From: Candidatus Intricatilinea gracilis
GTDB taxonomy: Bacteria; Pseudomonadota; Gammaproteobacteria; Burkholderiales; Burkholderiaceae_C
Assembly (NCBI GenBank): GCA_016702605.1
Contig: JADJDQ010000003.1
Span: 237,501-301,500 of the forward strand
Direction: 5' to 3'
DNA length: 64,000 nt
This document shows, piece after piece, positions 16,578 to 25,070 of this stretch; positions within the stretch are counted from its first letter, which is position 1, and each line of letters opens with the position of its first letter. The notes beneath the pieces were generated by a model. It was given only the letters and a program-made list of their open reading frames with translations. It made no database searches and was not told the DNA's origin. The position numbers were made by a program, and so were the translations under genes.

Positions 16578-17501
16578 ATGGGCAAACTCGCACTCGTCGG
16601 AAAGATCACCCACGTCCCGTCGATGTATCTGTCGGAGCTGGACGGCCCGCGCAAGGGCACGCGCCAGGACGCGATCGATGGCCACGGAGAGATCAGCCGG
16701 CGCTGTCGTGAACTGGGCGTGGACACGCTGGTGGTGTTCGATACGCACTGGCTGGTCAACGCGAATTACCACATCAACTGCGCGCCGCATTTCAAGGGTC
16801 TGTACACCAGCAACGAGCTGCCGCACTTCATCGCGAACATGCCGTTCGAGAGCCCGGGCAATCCGGAGCTGGGTCAGCTGCTGGCGCAGTCGTGTCGTGA
16901 TCACGGCGTGGAGACGCTGGCGCATCACAACACCACACTCGACCCCGAGTACGGCACGCTGGTGCCGCTGAGCTACATGAATGCCGACCAGCACTTCAAG
17001 GTGATCTCGGTGTCGGCCCTGTGCACCGTGCACTACCTGGCCGACAGCGCACGGCTGGGCTGGGCCATGCGCAAGGCGGTCGAGGAGCAGTACGACGGCA
17101 CGGTGGCGTTTCTGGCCAGTGGCAGCTTGAGCCACCGCTTTGCGCAGAACGGCCTGGCGCCCGAGTTCGCGTTCAAGATCTGGAGCCCGTTTCTCGAACA
17201 ACTCGACCTACGTGTGCTCGAGATGTGGCAGTCCGGGCAGTGGCCGGACTTCTGCGAGATGCTGCCCGAATACGCTGCCAAGGGCCACGGCGAAGGCTTC
17301 ATGCACGACACGGCCATGATGCTGGGCGCGCTGGGCTGGAGTGAATACCGCGGCCAGGCCGAGATCGTGACGCCCTACTTCGGCGCCTCGGGCACGGGCC
17401 AGCTCAACGCGGTGTTCCCGGTCACGCCCGTCACAGGCTCACAGGTGCCTAAGGCCCAGGCGTCGGCGGCCGAGGGCTACCGCGCTTTTTCGCGTCTCTG
17501 A
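16578..17501 (+). CDS. hpaD: HpaD: 3,4-dihydroxyphenylacetate 2,3-dioxygenase
   Basis: 307 residues. The start MGKLALVGKITHVPSMYLSE is almost identical to E. coli HpaD, which belongs to the class III (LigB-type) extradiol dioxygenases. The expected iron ligands are H12 in THVPSMY, the histidine of FDTHWLVN and a distant glutamate. ASGSLSHRF carries the catalytic histidine. The enzyme opens the ring of homoprotocatechuate between carbons 2 and 3. The gene sits two bases downstream of hpaE. The start is set by similarity and by position; upstream in-frame sequence is out of frame with hpaE coding. Confidence 0.95.
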   Translation: MGKLALVGKITHVPSMYLSELDGPRKGTRQDAIDGHGEISRRCRELGVDTLVVFDTHWLVNANYHINCAPHFKGLYTSNELPHFIANMPFESPGNPELGQLLAQSCRDHGVETLAHHNTTLDPEYGTLVPLSYMNADQHFKVISVSALCTVHYLADSARLGWAMRKAVEEQYDGTVAFLASGSLSHRFAQNGLAPEFAFKIWSPFLEQLDLRVLEMWQSGQWPDFCEMLPEYAAKGHGEGFMHDTAMMLGALGWSEYRGQAEIVTPYFGASGTGQLNAVFPVTPVTGSQVPKAQASAAEGYRAFSRL

Positions 17502-17615
17502 TCTGGTGGAGGCCTGAAGCGCGGCGCCTGCCTGCACCATCTGGCCCCTGCCGAATCAAGCGCATCAAGCCCATCACGCGCTGCCGTCATACCAGCCGCA
17601 TCAAGCTCAACCACC

Positions 17616-18062
17616 ATGCCGCACCTCGTCATCCTCTACACCCCCAACCTGGACGCACCACTCGACGAAGGCGGCAGCGACATGGGGGCGCTGTGCCGCG
17701 CTCTGGCCGCCACCATGTGTGCCCAGACCGATGCCGAGTCCGGCAAGCCGGTGTTCCCCACGGGTGGCGTGCGGGTGCTGGCCTACCCGGCCAGGCACTT
17801 CGCGGTGGGTGACGGCGGCGCGGCCGGACTGGCCGCCGGTGGCACGGGCGACTACGCCTTTGTCTACATCAACCTGCGCATGGCGCGCGGGCGCAGTGCC
17901 GCCACCCAGCAGGCGGTGGGGCGTGCGCTCGAAGCCTGCGCCAAGGCGCATTTCGCGCCGCAACTCGCCACCAGCCATATCGGCGTGACGCTGCAGATCG
18001 ACGAAGGCCCCGAGGTCTTCGACGCGAAGAACAGCTCGCTGCATCCGCTGTTCAACAAGTAG
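17616..18062 (+). CDS. hpaF: HpaF: 5-carboxymethyl-2-hydroxymuconate isomerase
   Basis: 148 residues, starting MPHLVILYTPNL. The N-terminal proline after Met is the catalytic base of the tautomerase superfamily. The later DYAFVYINLRMARGRS and the C-terminal SSLHPLFNK match HpaF. It isomerises the dicarboxylic product in the lower homoprotocatechuate pathway. It is longer than E. coli HpaF (about 126 residues), chiefly from an insert near residues 20-45. It lies 114 bp after hpaD and 15 bp before hpaH. Confidence 0.88.
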   Translation: MPHLVILYTPNLDAPLDEGGSDMGALCRALAATMCAQTDAESGKPVFPTGGVRVLAYPARHFAVGDGGAAGLAAGGTGDYAFVYINLRMARGRSAATQQAVGRALEACAKAHFAPQLATSHIGVTLQIDEGPEVFDAKNSSLHPLFNK

Positions 18063-18077
18063 CCCAGGGACCCCATC

Positions 18078-18881
18078 ATGTTGAGTGACGACACCATCCA
18101 GAGCCTGGCGCATCAGTTGCGCGATGCCCGCAAACACCGCGTGCAGCTGAGGCACTTTTCCAAGCAGTACCCCGAGATGACGGTCAACGACGGCTACGCC
18201 GTGCAGCGCGCCTGGGTGGCGCTGGAGCTTGCCGCCGGCCGCACGATCAAGGGCCGCAAGATCGGCCTCACCTCGCGCGCCATGCAGTTGTCCAGCCAGA
18301 TCACCGAGCCCGACTACGCGCCGCTGATGGACGACATGTTCTTCGACGCGGGCGGCGACATCCCGATCGACCGCTTCATCGCACCACGCGTCGAGGTGGA
18401 GCTGGCCTTCATCCTGGGCAAACCGCTGCAGGGGCCGGGCGTGACGCTGTTCGACGTCTTGTCGGCCACCGACTATGTGGTGCCGGCCATCGAGATCATC
18501 GACGCCCGTATCGAGCAGTTCGACCGCGACACCAAGGTCATGCGCAAGGTGCAGGACACCATCAGCGACTTTGCCGCCAATGCCGGCATCGTGATGGGCG
18601 GGCGGCCGGTCAAGCCGATGGACGTGGACCTGCGCTGGGTCGGCGCCCTGCTGCACAAGAACGGCGTGGTCGAGGAGACCGGCCTGGCCGCCGGGGTGCT
18701 CAACCACCCGGCCAACGGCGTGGCCTGGCTGGCCAACAAGATCGCGCCCCATGGCGAGCGGCTCGAAGCCGGTCAGGTGGTGCTGGCCGGATCGTTCACC
18801 CGGCCGGTGGGCGCGGTGGCGGGTGATGGCTTCCACGTCGATTACGGGCCGCTCGGCTCGGTGGCCTTTCGTTTCGTCTGA
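18078..18881 (+). CDS. hpaH: HpaH: 2-oxohept-3-ene-1,7-dioate hydratase
   Basis: 267 residues of the MhpD/HpaH hydratase family (FAH superfamily). Features include GRKIGLTSRAMQ, the acidic metal site in RVEVELAFILGK, VPAIEIIDARI and the C-terminal GSFTRPVGAVAGD. It adds water to the product of HpaG and HpaF before aldol cleavage. The ATG at 18078 has an AGGGA-type site upstream. It follows hpaF closely and precedes the class II aldolase gene by 91 bp. Confidence 0.92.
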   Translation: MLSDDTIQSLAHQLRDARKHRVQLRHFSKQYPEMTVNDGYAVQRAWVALELAAGRTIKGRKIGLTSRAMQLSSQITEPDYAPLMDDMFFDAGGDIPIDRFIAPRVEVELAFILGKPLQGPGVTLFDVLSATDYVVPAIEIIDARIEQFDRDTKVMRKVQDTISDFAANAGIVMGGRPVKPMDVDLRWVGALLHKNGVVEETGLAAGVLNHPANGVAWLANKIAPHGERLEAGQVVLAGSFTRPVGAVAGDGFHVDYGPLGSVAFRFV

Positions 18882-18972
18882 CGATAGTTGAACGGCGGCC
18901 CGGGCCGGCCGCCGCCACGGCAGCGCGGCATCTTCGATCACACGGCCTGCCGACCACAAGGAGACACCCACC

Positions 18973-19731
18973 ATGAGCGCCTATCCCCGCCCCAAGCGAT
19001 ACAGCGAAGCAGAGTGGCACGCACGCGTCGAACTCGCCGCCGCCTATCGCATCTTCGATCACCTCGGCTGGAGCGAGCTGATCTACAACCACATCTCGCT
19101 GCGGGTGCCGGGTGAGGCCGGGCACTTCCTGATCAACCCCTTCGGGCTGCATTACAGCGAGGTGACAGCGTCCAACCTGGTCAAGGTGGATGTGTTGGGC
19201 AACATCATCGGCAACAGCGACTGGCCCATCAATCCGGCCGGCTTCACCTTCCACGGCGCCATCCACGCTACCCTGCCCGACGCGCACTGCGTGATGCATG
19301 TGCACACCACACCCACAATGGCCGTGTGTTGCCTGGAAGACGGCCTGAGCTACACCAACTTCTACGCCGCCCAGCTCTACGGCAAGGTGGCGTATCACGA
19401 GTTCGAGGGCATCACGGTGCACCTGGACGAGGGCAAACGCATCCTGGCCAGTGCCGACGGAAAACCGGTGCTGCTGCTGCGCAACCACGGCCCCGTCACC
19501 ATCGGCCAGACCCTGCCACACGCCTTTGCCCTGATGTGGCTGCTGCAGCGCGCGTGTGAAGTGCAGGTCACGTCGCAGGCGCTGGGCAAGTTGCGCCCCA
19601 TCGCCCCGGCCGTGCTCGAAGGCTGTGTGCGCGACGCCCTGAACTTCAACCCCAAGTACGGCGCCGGACAGGACGGCTTCGACGCCATGAGACGTGTGAT
19701 CGACTGCATCGACCCGAGTTACCGCGGCTGA
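18973..19731 (+). CDS. class II aldolase/adducin-family protein
   Basis: 252 residues. The class II aldolase fold is shown by NHISLRVPG, INPFGLHYSEV, the zinc-ligand pair in MHVHTTPTMAV (two histidines) and a third histidine in LLRNHGPVTIG. The catalytic acid would be in FHGAIHATL. Family members cleave or form aldols, for example fuculose-phosphate aldolase. It occupies the position where hpaI (4-hydroxy-2-oxoheptanedioate aldolase, an unrelated HpcH-type fold) would be expected, so it may replace that enzyme. An AAGGAGA ribosome site precedes the ATG. Confidence 0.85.
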   Translation: MSAYPRPKRYSEAEWHARVELAAAYRIFDHLGWSELIYNHISLRVPGEAGHFLINPFGLHYSEVTASNLVKVDVLGNIIGNSDWPINPAGFTFHGAIHATLPDAHCVMHVHTTPTMAVCCLEDGLSYTNFYAAQLYGKVAYHEFEGITVHLDEGKRILASADGKPVLLLRNHGPVTIGQTLPHAFALMWLLQRACEVQVTSQALGKLRPIAPAVLEGCVRDALNFNPKYGAGQDGFDAMRRVIDCIDPSYRG

Positions 19732-19844
19732 AGTCGCGGCAGGCTTTCGCCGTAGTCAATCGGCAGGATGGCTGTCAGGTTCGCGCACGGATGGTGCAGG
19801 CATCATGGTTGCTCGACCATCAGCCGCCCTGCGAGTACCCAGCC

Positions 19845-20471
19845 ATGCCGTCCCAGGCCACTGCCACACGCCCTCACAGGGTGGCACTCGCCTGTGCGGA
19901 TGGCACGGCGATGGCGAGCGCGCAGCAGCAGCCCTTGTCGCTGGTGCCGCACGAGCGCGAGGTGCCCGCGGGCACACCGCTGGACTCGGTCGATTCGGCC
20001 CTGAGCAATGCCACCCGCAGCATCACGCCCGACGATCTGGTCGACCAGGGCGGCAACCCCGACGATGAACCCGTGCTTCTGTGGAACCCGTATGTGGCTG
20101 CACTGCTGAGCCTGGTGCTCACGCCGGTGTTCGGTGCCTGGTTGCATCACCGCAACGCCCTGGAGCTGGGCGACCCGCGGCTGCGCCGCGTGGCGCGCAT
20201 GTGGCTGGGTGTGGCGCTGGCGTTCACCGCCTCGGGCCTGTACCTGGTGAGTGCCGGGCAGCTGGCACCCACCAGCGCGTTCTCGGCCAGTGCGCTGCTG
20301 GGCGGCTACACCATCGTCTGGTACGCCTTTGCCGGCCACAAACAAAGCCGCATCGTCGCCCGGCTGAGCCGGCCGCAATGGCGCCCGCGCAGCTTCCTGA
20401 AACCGGTGGCCGTGGCCTCGCTGCTGATGGCCCTGCCGGCGCTGGTCGTGTGGGTGCGCAGCTACCTTTGA
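19845..20471 (+). CDS. hypothetical membrane protein
   Basis: 208 residues from the ATG at 19845. The first 75 residues are polar and unstructured. Four hydrophobic segments follow, around WNPYVAALLSLVLTPVFGAW, MWLGVALAFTASGLYLV, ALLGGYTIVWYAF and the C-terminal VASLLMALPALVVWV. I do not recognise the family. In-frame ATGs at 19791 and 19911 are alternative starts; none has a strong ribosome site, so the start is uncertain. It sits between the hpa genes and a LysR regulator on the same strand, without evident link to aromatic degradation. Confidence 0.6.
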   Translation: MPSQATATRPHRVALACADGTAMASAQQQPLSLVPHEREVPAGTPLDSVDSALSNATRSITPDDLVDQGGNPDDEPVLLWNPYVAALLSLVLTPVFGAWLHHRNALELGDPRLRRVARMWLGVALAFTASGLYLVSAGQLAPTSAFSASALLGGYTIVWYAFAGHKQSRIVARLSRPQWRPRSFLKPVAVASLLMALPALVVWVRSYL

Positions 20472-20525
20472 CGTACCCTGGCGCGTAGCGGGCCACACCG
20501 GCCCGCAGCTTGCACGCGCCCAGGC

Positions 20526-21488
20526 ATGAACCTCAAGCAGCTCGACTATTTCGTCCAGGTCGCCGAACTCGGCAGCTTCAGCAAGGCCGCCGTAGTGCTC
20601 GACATCGCCCAGCCAGCGCTCAGCCGACAGGTGCGAGCCCTCGAGATCGACCTGCACGAGACCCTGCTGATACGCAACGGCCGCGGCGTCACCCTCACCG
20701 AAGCCGGCCAGCGCCTGTTCGACCACAGCGTGGCCATCCTGCAGCAAGTGGCGCAGGCACGCGAGGACCTGGGTGCGGCGCGTGATCAACCCATCGGCCG
20801 CATCACCATCGGGCTGCCGCCCAGCGTGGCCCGCCAGCTCACCGTACCGCTGGTCGAGGGTTTCCAGGCCGAGCTGCCCAAGGCCCGGCTGGCCATCGTC
20901 GAAGGTCTGTCGACCCACATGATCGAGTGGATCACCACCGGCCAGGTCGACCTCGGCCTGCTCTACAACCCCGAGGCCGAACCTGCGCTGCACATCACCC
21001 CGGTACTCGAGGAGCAGCTGTGCCTGGTGGAGCGTGCGCCTGTCGAGCAGGCCGACACATCGGGCGCGCCGGTGGCTGGAGTGGCAATCTCGCGGCGGCC
21101 GACCTCGTCGACGCTGCCGCTGCGCCAGTTGCCGGACTACGCCCTCATCGTGCCCGAGCGCCGCCACGTCATCCGCCGCCTGCTCGACACCCAGGCGGCG
21201 CTGGCCGGCCTGACGCTGGACATCCGCTGGGAGGTGTCGAGCATCCCCTCCATCATCGACCTGGTCTGCGCCGGCCACGGCCACGCCGTACTCACCGCCA
21301 ACGCCGTGGCCGCCTCCGGTCGCGCCGCCGAACTGGTGGTGCGGCCACTCGTCGAACCCAGCCTGACCAGCGTCTTGTGTCTGGCCACACCGGCGCACAA
21401 ACGCGCCAGCGCGTTGAGCCGCGAGGCGGCGGTTTTGCTGACGCGGCTGGTACGTGGGCTGCCGCAGGATGTGAGGCAGGCGGAATAA
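20526..21488 (+). CDS. LysR-family transcriptional regulator
   Basis: 320 residues. The N-terminal winged helix MNLKQLDYFVQVAELGSFSK, with the recognition helix AQPALSRQVRALE, is a standard LysR domain. The effector-binding domain begins around GRITIGLPPSVA. The style (MNLKQL, NGRGVTLTEAG) is that of the Nac/Cbl-like group found next to transporters or tricarboxylate pathways. It follows the membrane protein gene by 54 bp on the same strand, and its target genes are not clear. The region after it (21489-21677) is AT-richer and has no gene. Confidence 0.88.
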   Translation: MNLKQLDYFVQVAELGSFSKAAVVLDIAQPALSRQVRALEIDLHETLLIRNGRGVTLTEAGQRLFDHSVAILQQVAQAREDLGAARDQPIGRITIGLPPSVARQLTVPLVEGFQAELPKARLAIVEGLSTHMIEWITTGQVDLGLLYNPEAEPALHITPVLEEQLCLVERAPVEQADTSGAPVAGVAISRRPTSSTLPLRQLPDYALIVPERRHVIRRLLDTQAALAGLTLDIRWEVSSIPSIIDLVCAGHGHAVLTANAVAASGRAAELVVRPLVEPSLTSVLCLATPAHKRASALSREAAVLLTRLVRGLPQDVRQAE

Positions 21489-21677
21489 CGTCAATTTCCT
21501 GCAAGCAGGCTGCCCAATCGTTCTTATATTGAGTGCGGCTCGTACACACACGCGAGAGCAGCATCGGCGTTCGGTTGCCGACTACAAATGCTCGGCGTGT
21601 CCCGTTGAAATGCGACTCAGATACTACGAACCAGATATGAAATGACTTCTCTTCGGCAAACCTTCTACGTCGTATCT

Positions 21678-22202
21678 TCAGTTGGTTCTGATGCCCAATA
21701 GCTGGCGTAGTGACCTGCCATCGCTGTAAATGACGTCGTCAATTCGAGGGCGCCCGTTCTCAATAGCACCAATATAGGACAGGCAAGTCCGACGGTTGGC
21801 TTGATCGTTGAAGCAAACCTGCACACTCCCCTTTCGTCCCGTTTCAATAGCTAGATCGGTTGCCACCGGGTCCTGCGAATCGAACAGGATGTCGAAGTCA
21901 AGCGCACAAATATCGCCGGTCTTCCTTGAACACTCCGAATCGGCGCGAAGAGCGGCAGCTAAGCTATGTGAGAAGAACTCTTGCAATCTTCCGAGAGTCT
22001 CCTGCTTCAACGGCAAACGGCTAGCCCCTTGTTTTCCCGGCAACGCTGAGAGTGAGACCCATGCGTAGCGCTGGTAGACGTCTTTGACCAAAGCCGCCAG
22101 GCTGCTATTTCGATCCTCGGCAAATGTCTGGCGAGCCACCAACATAAAGGTCAGGGCCGCAAAAGTCCGCAAACTCGTGCGGCGGTTCGTCTGAATTAGC
22201 AT
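21678..22202 (-). CDS. exported protein, probable immunity to the RHS-linked amidase toxin
   Basis: 174 residues from the ATG at 22202. A signal peptide (about 1-29, ending QTFA) predicts export to the periplasm. The mature part has three cysteines and a D-I-L-F-D-S-Q-D motif that recalls DUF3828-like proteins; this is tentative. The gene overlaps the RHS toxin stop by seven bases (ATGCTAA), so toxin and this protein are translated together, the classic arrangement for a toxin and its immunity protein. A periplasmic location fits an inhibitor of a cell-wall amidase. GC content is clearly lower than in flanking metabolic genes, a sign of horizontal acquisition. Confidence 0.65.
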   Translation of the reverse strand: MLIQTNRRTSLRTFAALTFMLVARQTFAEDRNSSLAALVKDVYQRYAWVSLSALPGKQGASRLPLKQETLGRLQEFFSHSLAAALRADSECSRKTGDICALDFDILFDSQDPVATDLAIETGRKGSVQVCFNDQANRRTCLSYIGAIENGRPRIDDVIYSDGRSLRQLLGIRTN

Positions 22203-23089
22203 GCGCAACCTCCCGCGCCTGTTGAGCCGGTATCGACTGGTCGATACACCTTGAACGAGTTGGCAGCTTCATAGCCACGACTAGCCCAAAAGCGAGGCAG
22301 TCGAAAGTCCGAAACCCAACCACTAGAACCATTTCCGGTGTAGCCCTGGATGTGGCCATGCGCGCTACCTCCAGAGTAAGACCCAAAGACGGCCGTATCG
22401 CCAGGCATGGGCGTGTAGTTCGCTGCCGAGACTTCGCTAAAGCCGTTTCGCGTGAGTAGGGGGCCGTAGTCTTTCGCACTGCCAGGTCGGCCACTAGTTT
22501 CTGCGCCGCCAGCCTCCAAAGCCGTGCGAACAGCCTTCGCACACTGTCCCTGCGACTGATCCCTGGCGTTTGCATCGAGGGCCGCAGTGTATGCACACAC
22601 GCACAGCAGACCGGTCGGATCAATCCCACTCAGCGGATTTGCCCCTACATAGGCATAGGTGTTAATGCCGCCACGCAACCCCATTGGATCGCTTTGCATA
22701 TACCTCCCACTCGCCGGATCGTAGTACCGATTCCAGTTGTACATGAGGCCGCTTTCGGCGTCGGCGTATTGGCCTGGGAAGGCGATATTGAATCCGCCGA
22801 TGGAGTTGGCAGTGACCTGGCGGTCGAAGGCTGAGCTGGTTGCCCGCCAGACCACGGCGCCGGTCGAGTTGGTCACCACTTCCGGCCGGCCGAGGTGATC
22901 GTTATGGCTGGCGTAGAACTGGCCGCCGCGCAGTATGCCGAGCGGGCCGCCTTCCAGCCACAGGTAGGCCGTCGAATTGGCGCCGGTTGCTTCGTAGATC
23001 AATTCACCCGAGGGGCCGTAGACAAAATAGGTCGTAGCGCCACCTGCCGTCTTGGCCACACGCTGGTTGAATGCGTTGTTGGGGTAGTT
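22196..23089 (-). CDS. 5'-truncated RHS protein with C-terminal CHAP/NlpC-like amidase toxin
   Basis: 297 residues of recognisable homology. It begins inside the RHS core (NAFNQRVAKT), runs through the RHS-associated core (FPGQYADAESGLMYNWNRYY, GRYMQSDPMGLRGG, NTYAYVGANPLS) and then enters a variable domain. That domain has a cysteine in QCAKAVRTALEAGG, PGDTAVF, histidines in AHGHIQGYTG and WVSDF, the pattern of papain-like peptidoglycan amidases. The thousands of bases expected upstream of an RHS core are missing; homology stops near 23,089, about 250 bp before livG. An in-frame start candidate exists at 23197. Whether the fragment is expressed or only a recombination reservoir is unknown. 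An overlapping immunity-like gene follows. Confidence 0.75.
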   Translation of the reverse strand, partial: NYPNNAFNQRVAKTAGGATTYFVYGPSGELIYEATGANSTAYLWLEGGPLGILRGGQFYASHNDHLGRPEVVTNSTGAVVWRATSSAFDRQVTANSIGGFNIAFPGQYADAESGLMYNWNRYYDPASGRYMQSDPMGLRGGINTYAYVGANPLSGIDPTGLLCVCAYTAALDANARDQSQGQCAKAVRTALEAGGAETSGRPGSAKDYGPLLTRNGFSEVSAANYTPMPGDTAVFGSYSGGSAHGHIQGYTGNGSSGWVSDFRLPRFWASRGYEAANSFKVYRPVDTGSTGAGGCAC

Positions 23090-23338
23090 GCGGCTCGGTC
23101 TGGCGGTGGCAGTTTTTGCTTGCCGCACGCCGACGGCTGGGGGTACGAGCGCCGGGGGTGGAAAGGCGCAGCGGACCGATGGCATGCTGGCGAGCATAGC
23201 CCGAATGCCGCGGCGGACGGCCCTGCGGGCATGTATCACGCCCGGCCAGTTCGCCCGGCCATTAGGGTTAGACCGCTGCCAATCGCGCGCAGGCCGGTTA
23301 GCGTCGCAACCACTGGAACTTGATCGCCGACACGATGC

Positions 23339-24271
23339 ATGTCGGCGGCGCCGGTTCCGCCTCAGCCCACCGAGGAGACAGCCATCACCACGCCTGCCGA
23401 CGTGATCGCAGCGCGCGCGCCCGTGTCGCCGCCCGGGACTATCGCGCCGCTGCTGGACGTGCGCGAGGTGAGCGTGCGTTTTGGTGGCATCACGGCGCTG
23501 GACCGCATCAGCTTCCAGGTGCAGGCCGGCCATGTGGTCGGGCTGATCGGGCCCAACGGGGCGGGCAAGACGACGCTGTTCAACTGTCTGTCGCGCATCT
23601 ATCTGCCAAGCGAGGGGCAGATCCTGTTCGAGGGCCGGCCGATCGCCGAGACGGCGCCTCACGGCATGGCCGGGCTGGGGCTGGGGCGCACTTTCCAGAA
23701 CCTGGCGCTGTTTCGCACGATGAACGTGCGGCAGAACATCATGCTCGGTGGCCACAGCCGCACACGCAGCGGCTTCCTGGCCAGTGCGCTTGGCCTGCCG
23801 TCGGTTCGGCGCGAGGAGGCCCAGCTCGAGGAGCAGGCCGAACGCCTGCTCGACCTGCTGGGTCTGCGCGCCCTGGCCGACACGCGGGTGATGGATCTGC
23901 CTTTCGGCAGCGCCAAACGTGTGGAACTCGGCCGGGCGCTGGCGGCCCAGCCCAAGCTGCTGCTGCTCGATGAACCGGCCGGCGGCCTCAATCACGAAGA
24001 GGTCGGTGTGTTGATGGATCTGCTGCGCCAGGTGCGCGACGAGCTGGGCCTGACCATCTTGCTGGTCGAGCACCACATGAACATGGTGATGCGCATCTCG
24101 GACCGCGTGGTCGCGCTGGATTTCGGCCGCAAGATCGCCGACGGCACACCGGCCGAGGTGCAGGCCAACACCGACGTAGTGCGGGCGTATCTGGGTGTCG
24201 ACGTGGCCGAAGGTGGCGCGCCGATGCAGGCTGGGCCAGCCATGACGGCCGCTGCAGGAGCCCACGCATGA
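23339..24271 (+). CDS. livG: ABC transporter ATP-binding protein, LivG type
   Basis: 310 residues. Walker A GPNGAGKTTL, the LivG-specific AGLGLGRTFQNLALF, a signature region at LPFGSAKRVELGRAL (degenerate, lacking the canonical LSGGQ), Walker B LLLLDEPAGGL and the switch histidine in LLVEHHM are present. It is the first of two ATPases of a branched-chain-amino-acid-type importer. The start is uncertain: ATG 23339 is used, but a GAGGAG ribosome-like site lies later (23371-23376), eight bases before an in-frame ATC codon (23384), and GTG 23401 is another option. It overlaps livF as ATGA. Confidence 0.9.
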   Translation: MSAAPVPPQPTEETAITTPADVIAARAPVSPPGTIAPLLDVREVSVRFGGITALDRISFQVQAGHVVGLIGPNGAGKTTLFNCLSRIYLPSEGQILFEGRPIAETAPHGMAGLGLGRTFQNLALFRTMNVRQNIMLGGHSRTRSGFLASALGLPSVRREEAQLEEQAERLLDLLGLRALADTRVMDLPFGSAKRVELGRALAAQPKLLLLDEPAGGLNHEEVGVLMDLLRQVRDELGLTILLVEHHMNMVMRISDRVVALDFGRKIADGTPAEVQANTDVVRAYLGVDVAEGGAPMQAGPAMTAAAGAHA

Positions 24272-25053
24272 GTGCAACGGCCGACGTGCAACTCGAACGA
24301 GCTGCCTCGGGGCCGACGCCGCCCGCACCTCACGTCGACACGCTGTTGCGCGTTCGCGGCCTGCGCGCACGTTACGGTGCCGGGGGGGACGTGCTGCACG
24401 GCCTGGACTTCGACGTGGCGGCCGGCGGCATCACCACCTTGCTGGGCGCCAACGGCGCAGGCAAGACGACCACGTTGCGCGCCGTGTGTGCCATGGTGCG
24501 CACCGAGGGCGAGATCAGCTTGGCCGGCCAGCCCATGGCAGGCAAGTCGACAGAGTCCGTCGCCAGGCTGGGTGTGGCGCATGTGCCCGATGGGCGCGGC
24601 ACCTTTCTGCACCTGAGCGTGCACGAGAACCTGCGCCTGGGTGCCTACACGCGGCGCGACGGCCCGGCCGAGGTGGCGGCGGATGTCGAGCGGGTGTGTG
24701 GCTACTTTCCGCGCCTCAAGGAGCGCTGGCGGCAGCAGGCCGGCACGCTGTCGGGCGGCGAGCAGCAGATGCTGGCGGTGTCGCGTGCACTGATGATGCG
24801 GCCGCGCCTGCTGCTGCTGGACGAGCCCAGCTTCGGCCTGGCGCCGCTGGTGGTGGCCGAACTGTTCGAGATCTTCGCCCGCGTCAACCGCGAGGGCGGC
24901 GTGAGCATGTTGCTGGTGGAGCAGAACGCGTCGCTGGCGCTGCGCCTGGCTCAGCAGGCCTACCTGCTGGAGACCGGCCGGGTGGTGATGGCCGGCAGCG
25001 CCGAAGACCTGCGCAACGACGCTTCGGTGCGGCGTTCGTACCTGGGCTATTGA
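24268..25053 (+). CDS. livF: ABC transporter ATP-binding protein, LivF type
   Basis: 261 residues. Walker A GANGAGKTTTLRA, HVPDGRGTFLHLSVHENL (the LivF Q-loop region with PDGRG), signature LSGGEQQMLAVSRAL, Walker B LLLLDEPSFGLAPL and the switch region LLVEQN are all canonical. It is the partner ATPase of LivG in a branched-chain-amino-acid-type uptake system. The first 25 residues are a variable Ala/Pro-rich lead. The start overlaps the livG stop (ATGA), and livH begins 17 bp after its stop. Confidence 0.93.
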   Translation: MSATADVQLERAASGPTPPAPHVDTLLRVRGLRARYGAGGDVLHGLDFDVAAGGITTLLGANGAGKTTTLRAVCAMVRTEGEISLAGQPMAGKSTESVARLGVAHVPDGRGTFLHLSVHENLRLGAYTRRDGPAEVAADVERVCGYFPRLKERWRQQAGTLSGGEQQMLAVSRALMMRPRLLLLDEPSFGLAPLVVAELFEIFARVNREGGVSMLLVEQNASLALRLAQQAYLLETGRVVMAGSAEDLRNDASVRRSYLGY

Positions 25054-25070
25054 ACGAGCGCACCACCCCC

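Noticed and set aside
16578..17501. A longer hpaD start at 16350 within hpaE
   Set aside because: The extension is out of character (Arg/His-rich) and overlaps hpaE; the ATG at 16578 gives the exact family N-terminus.
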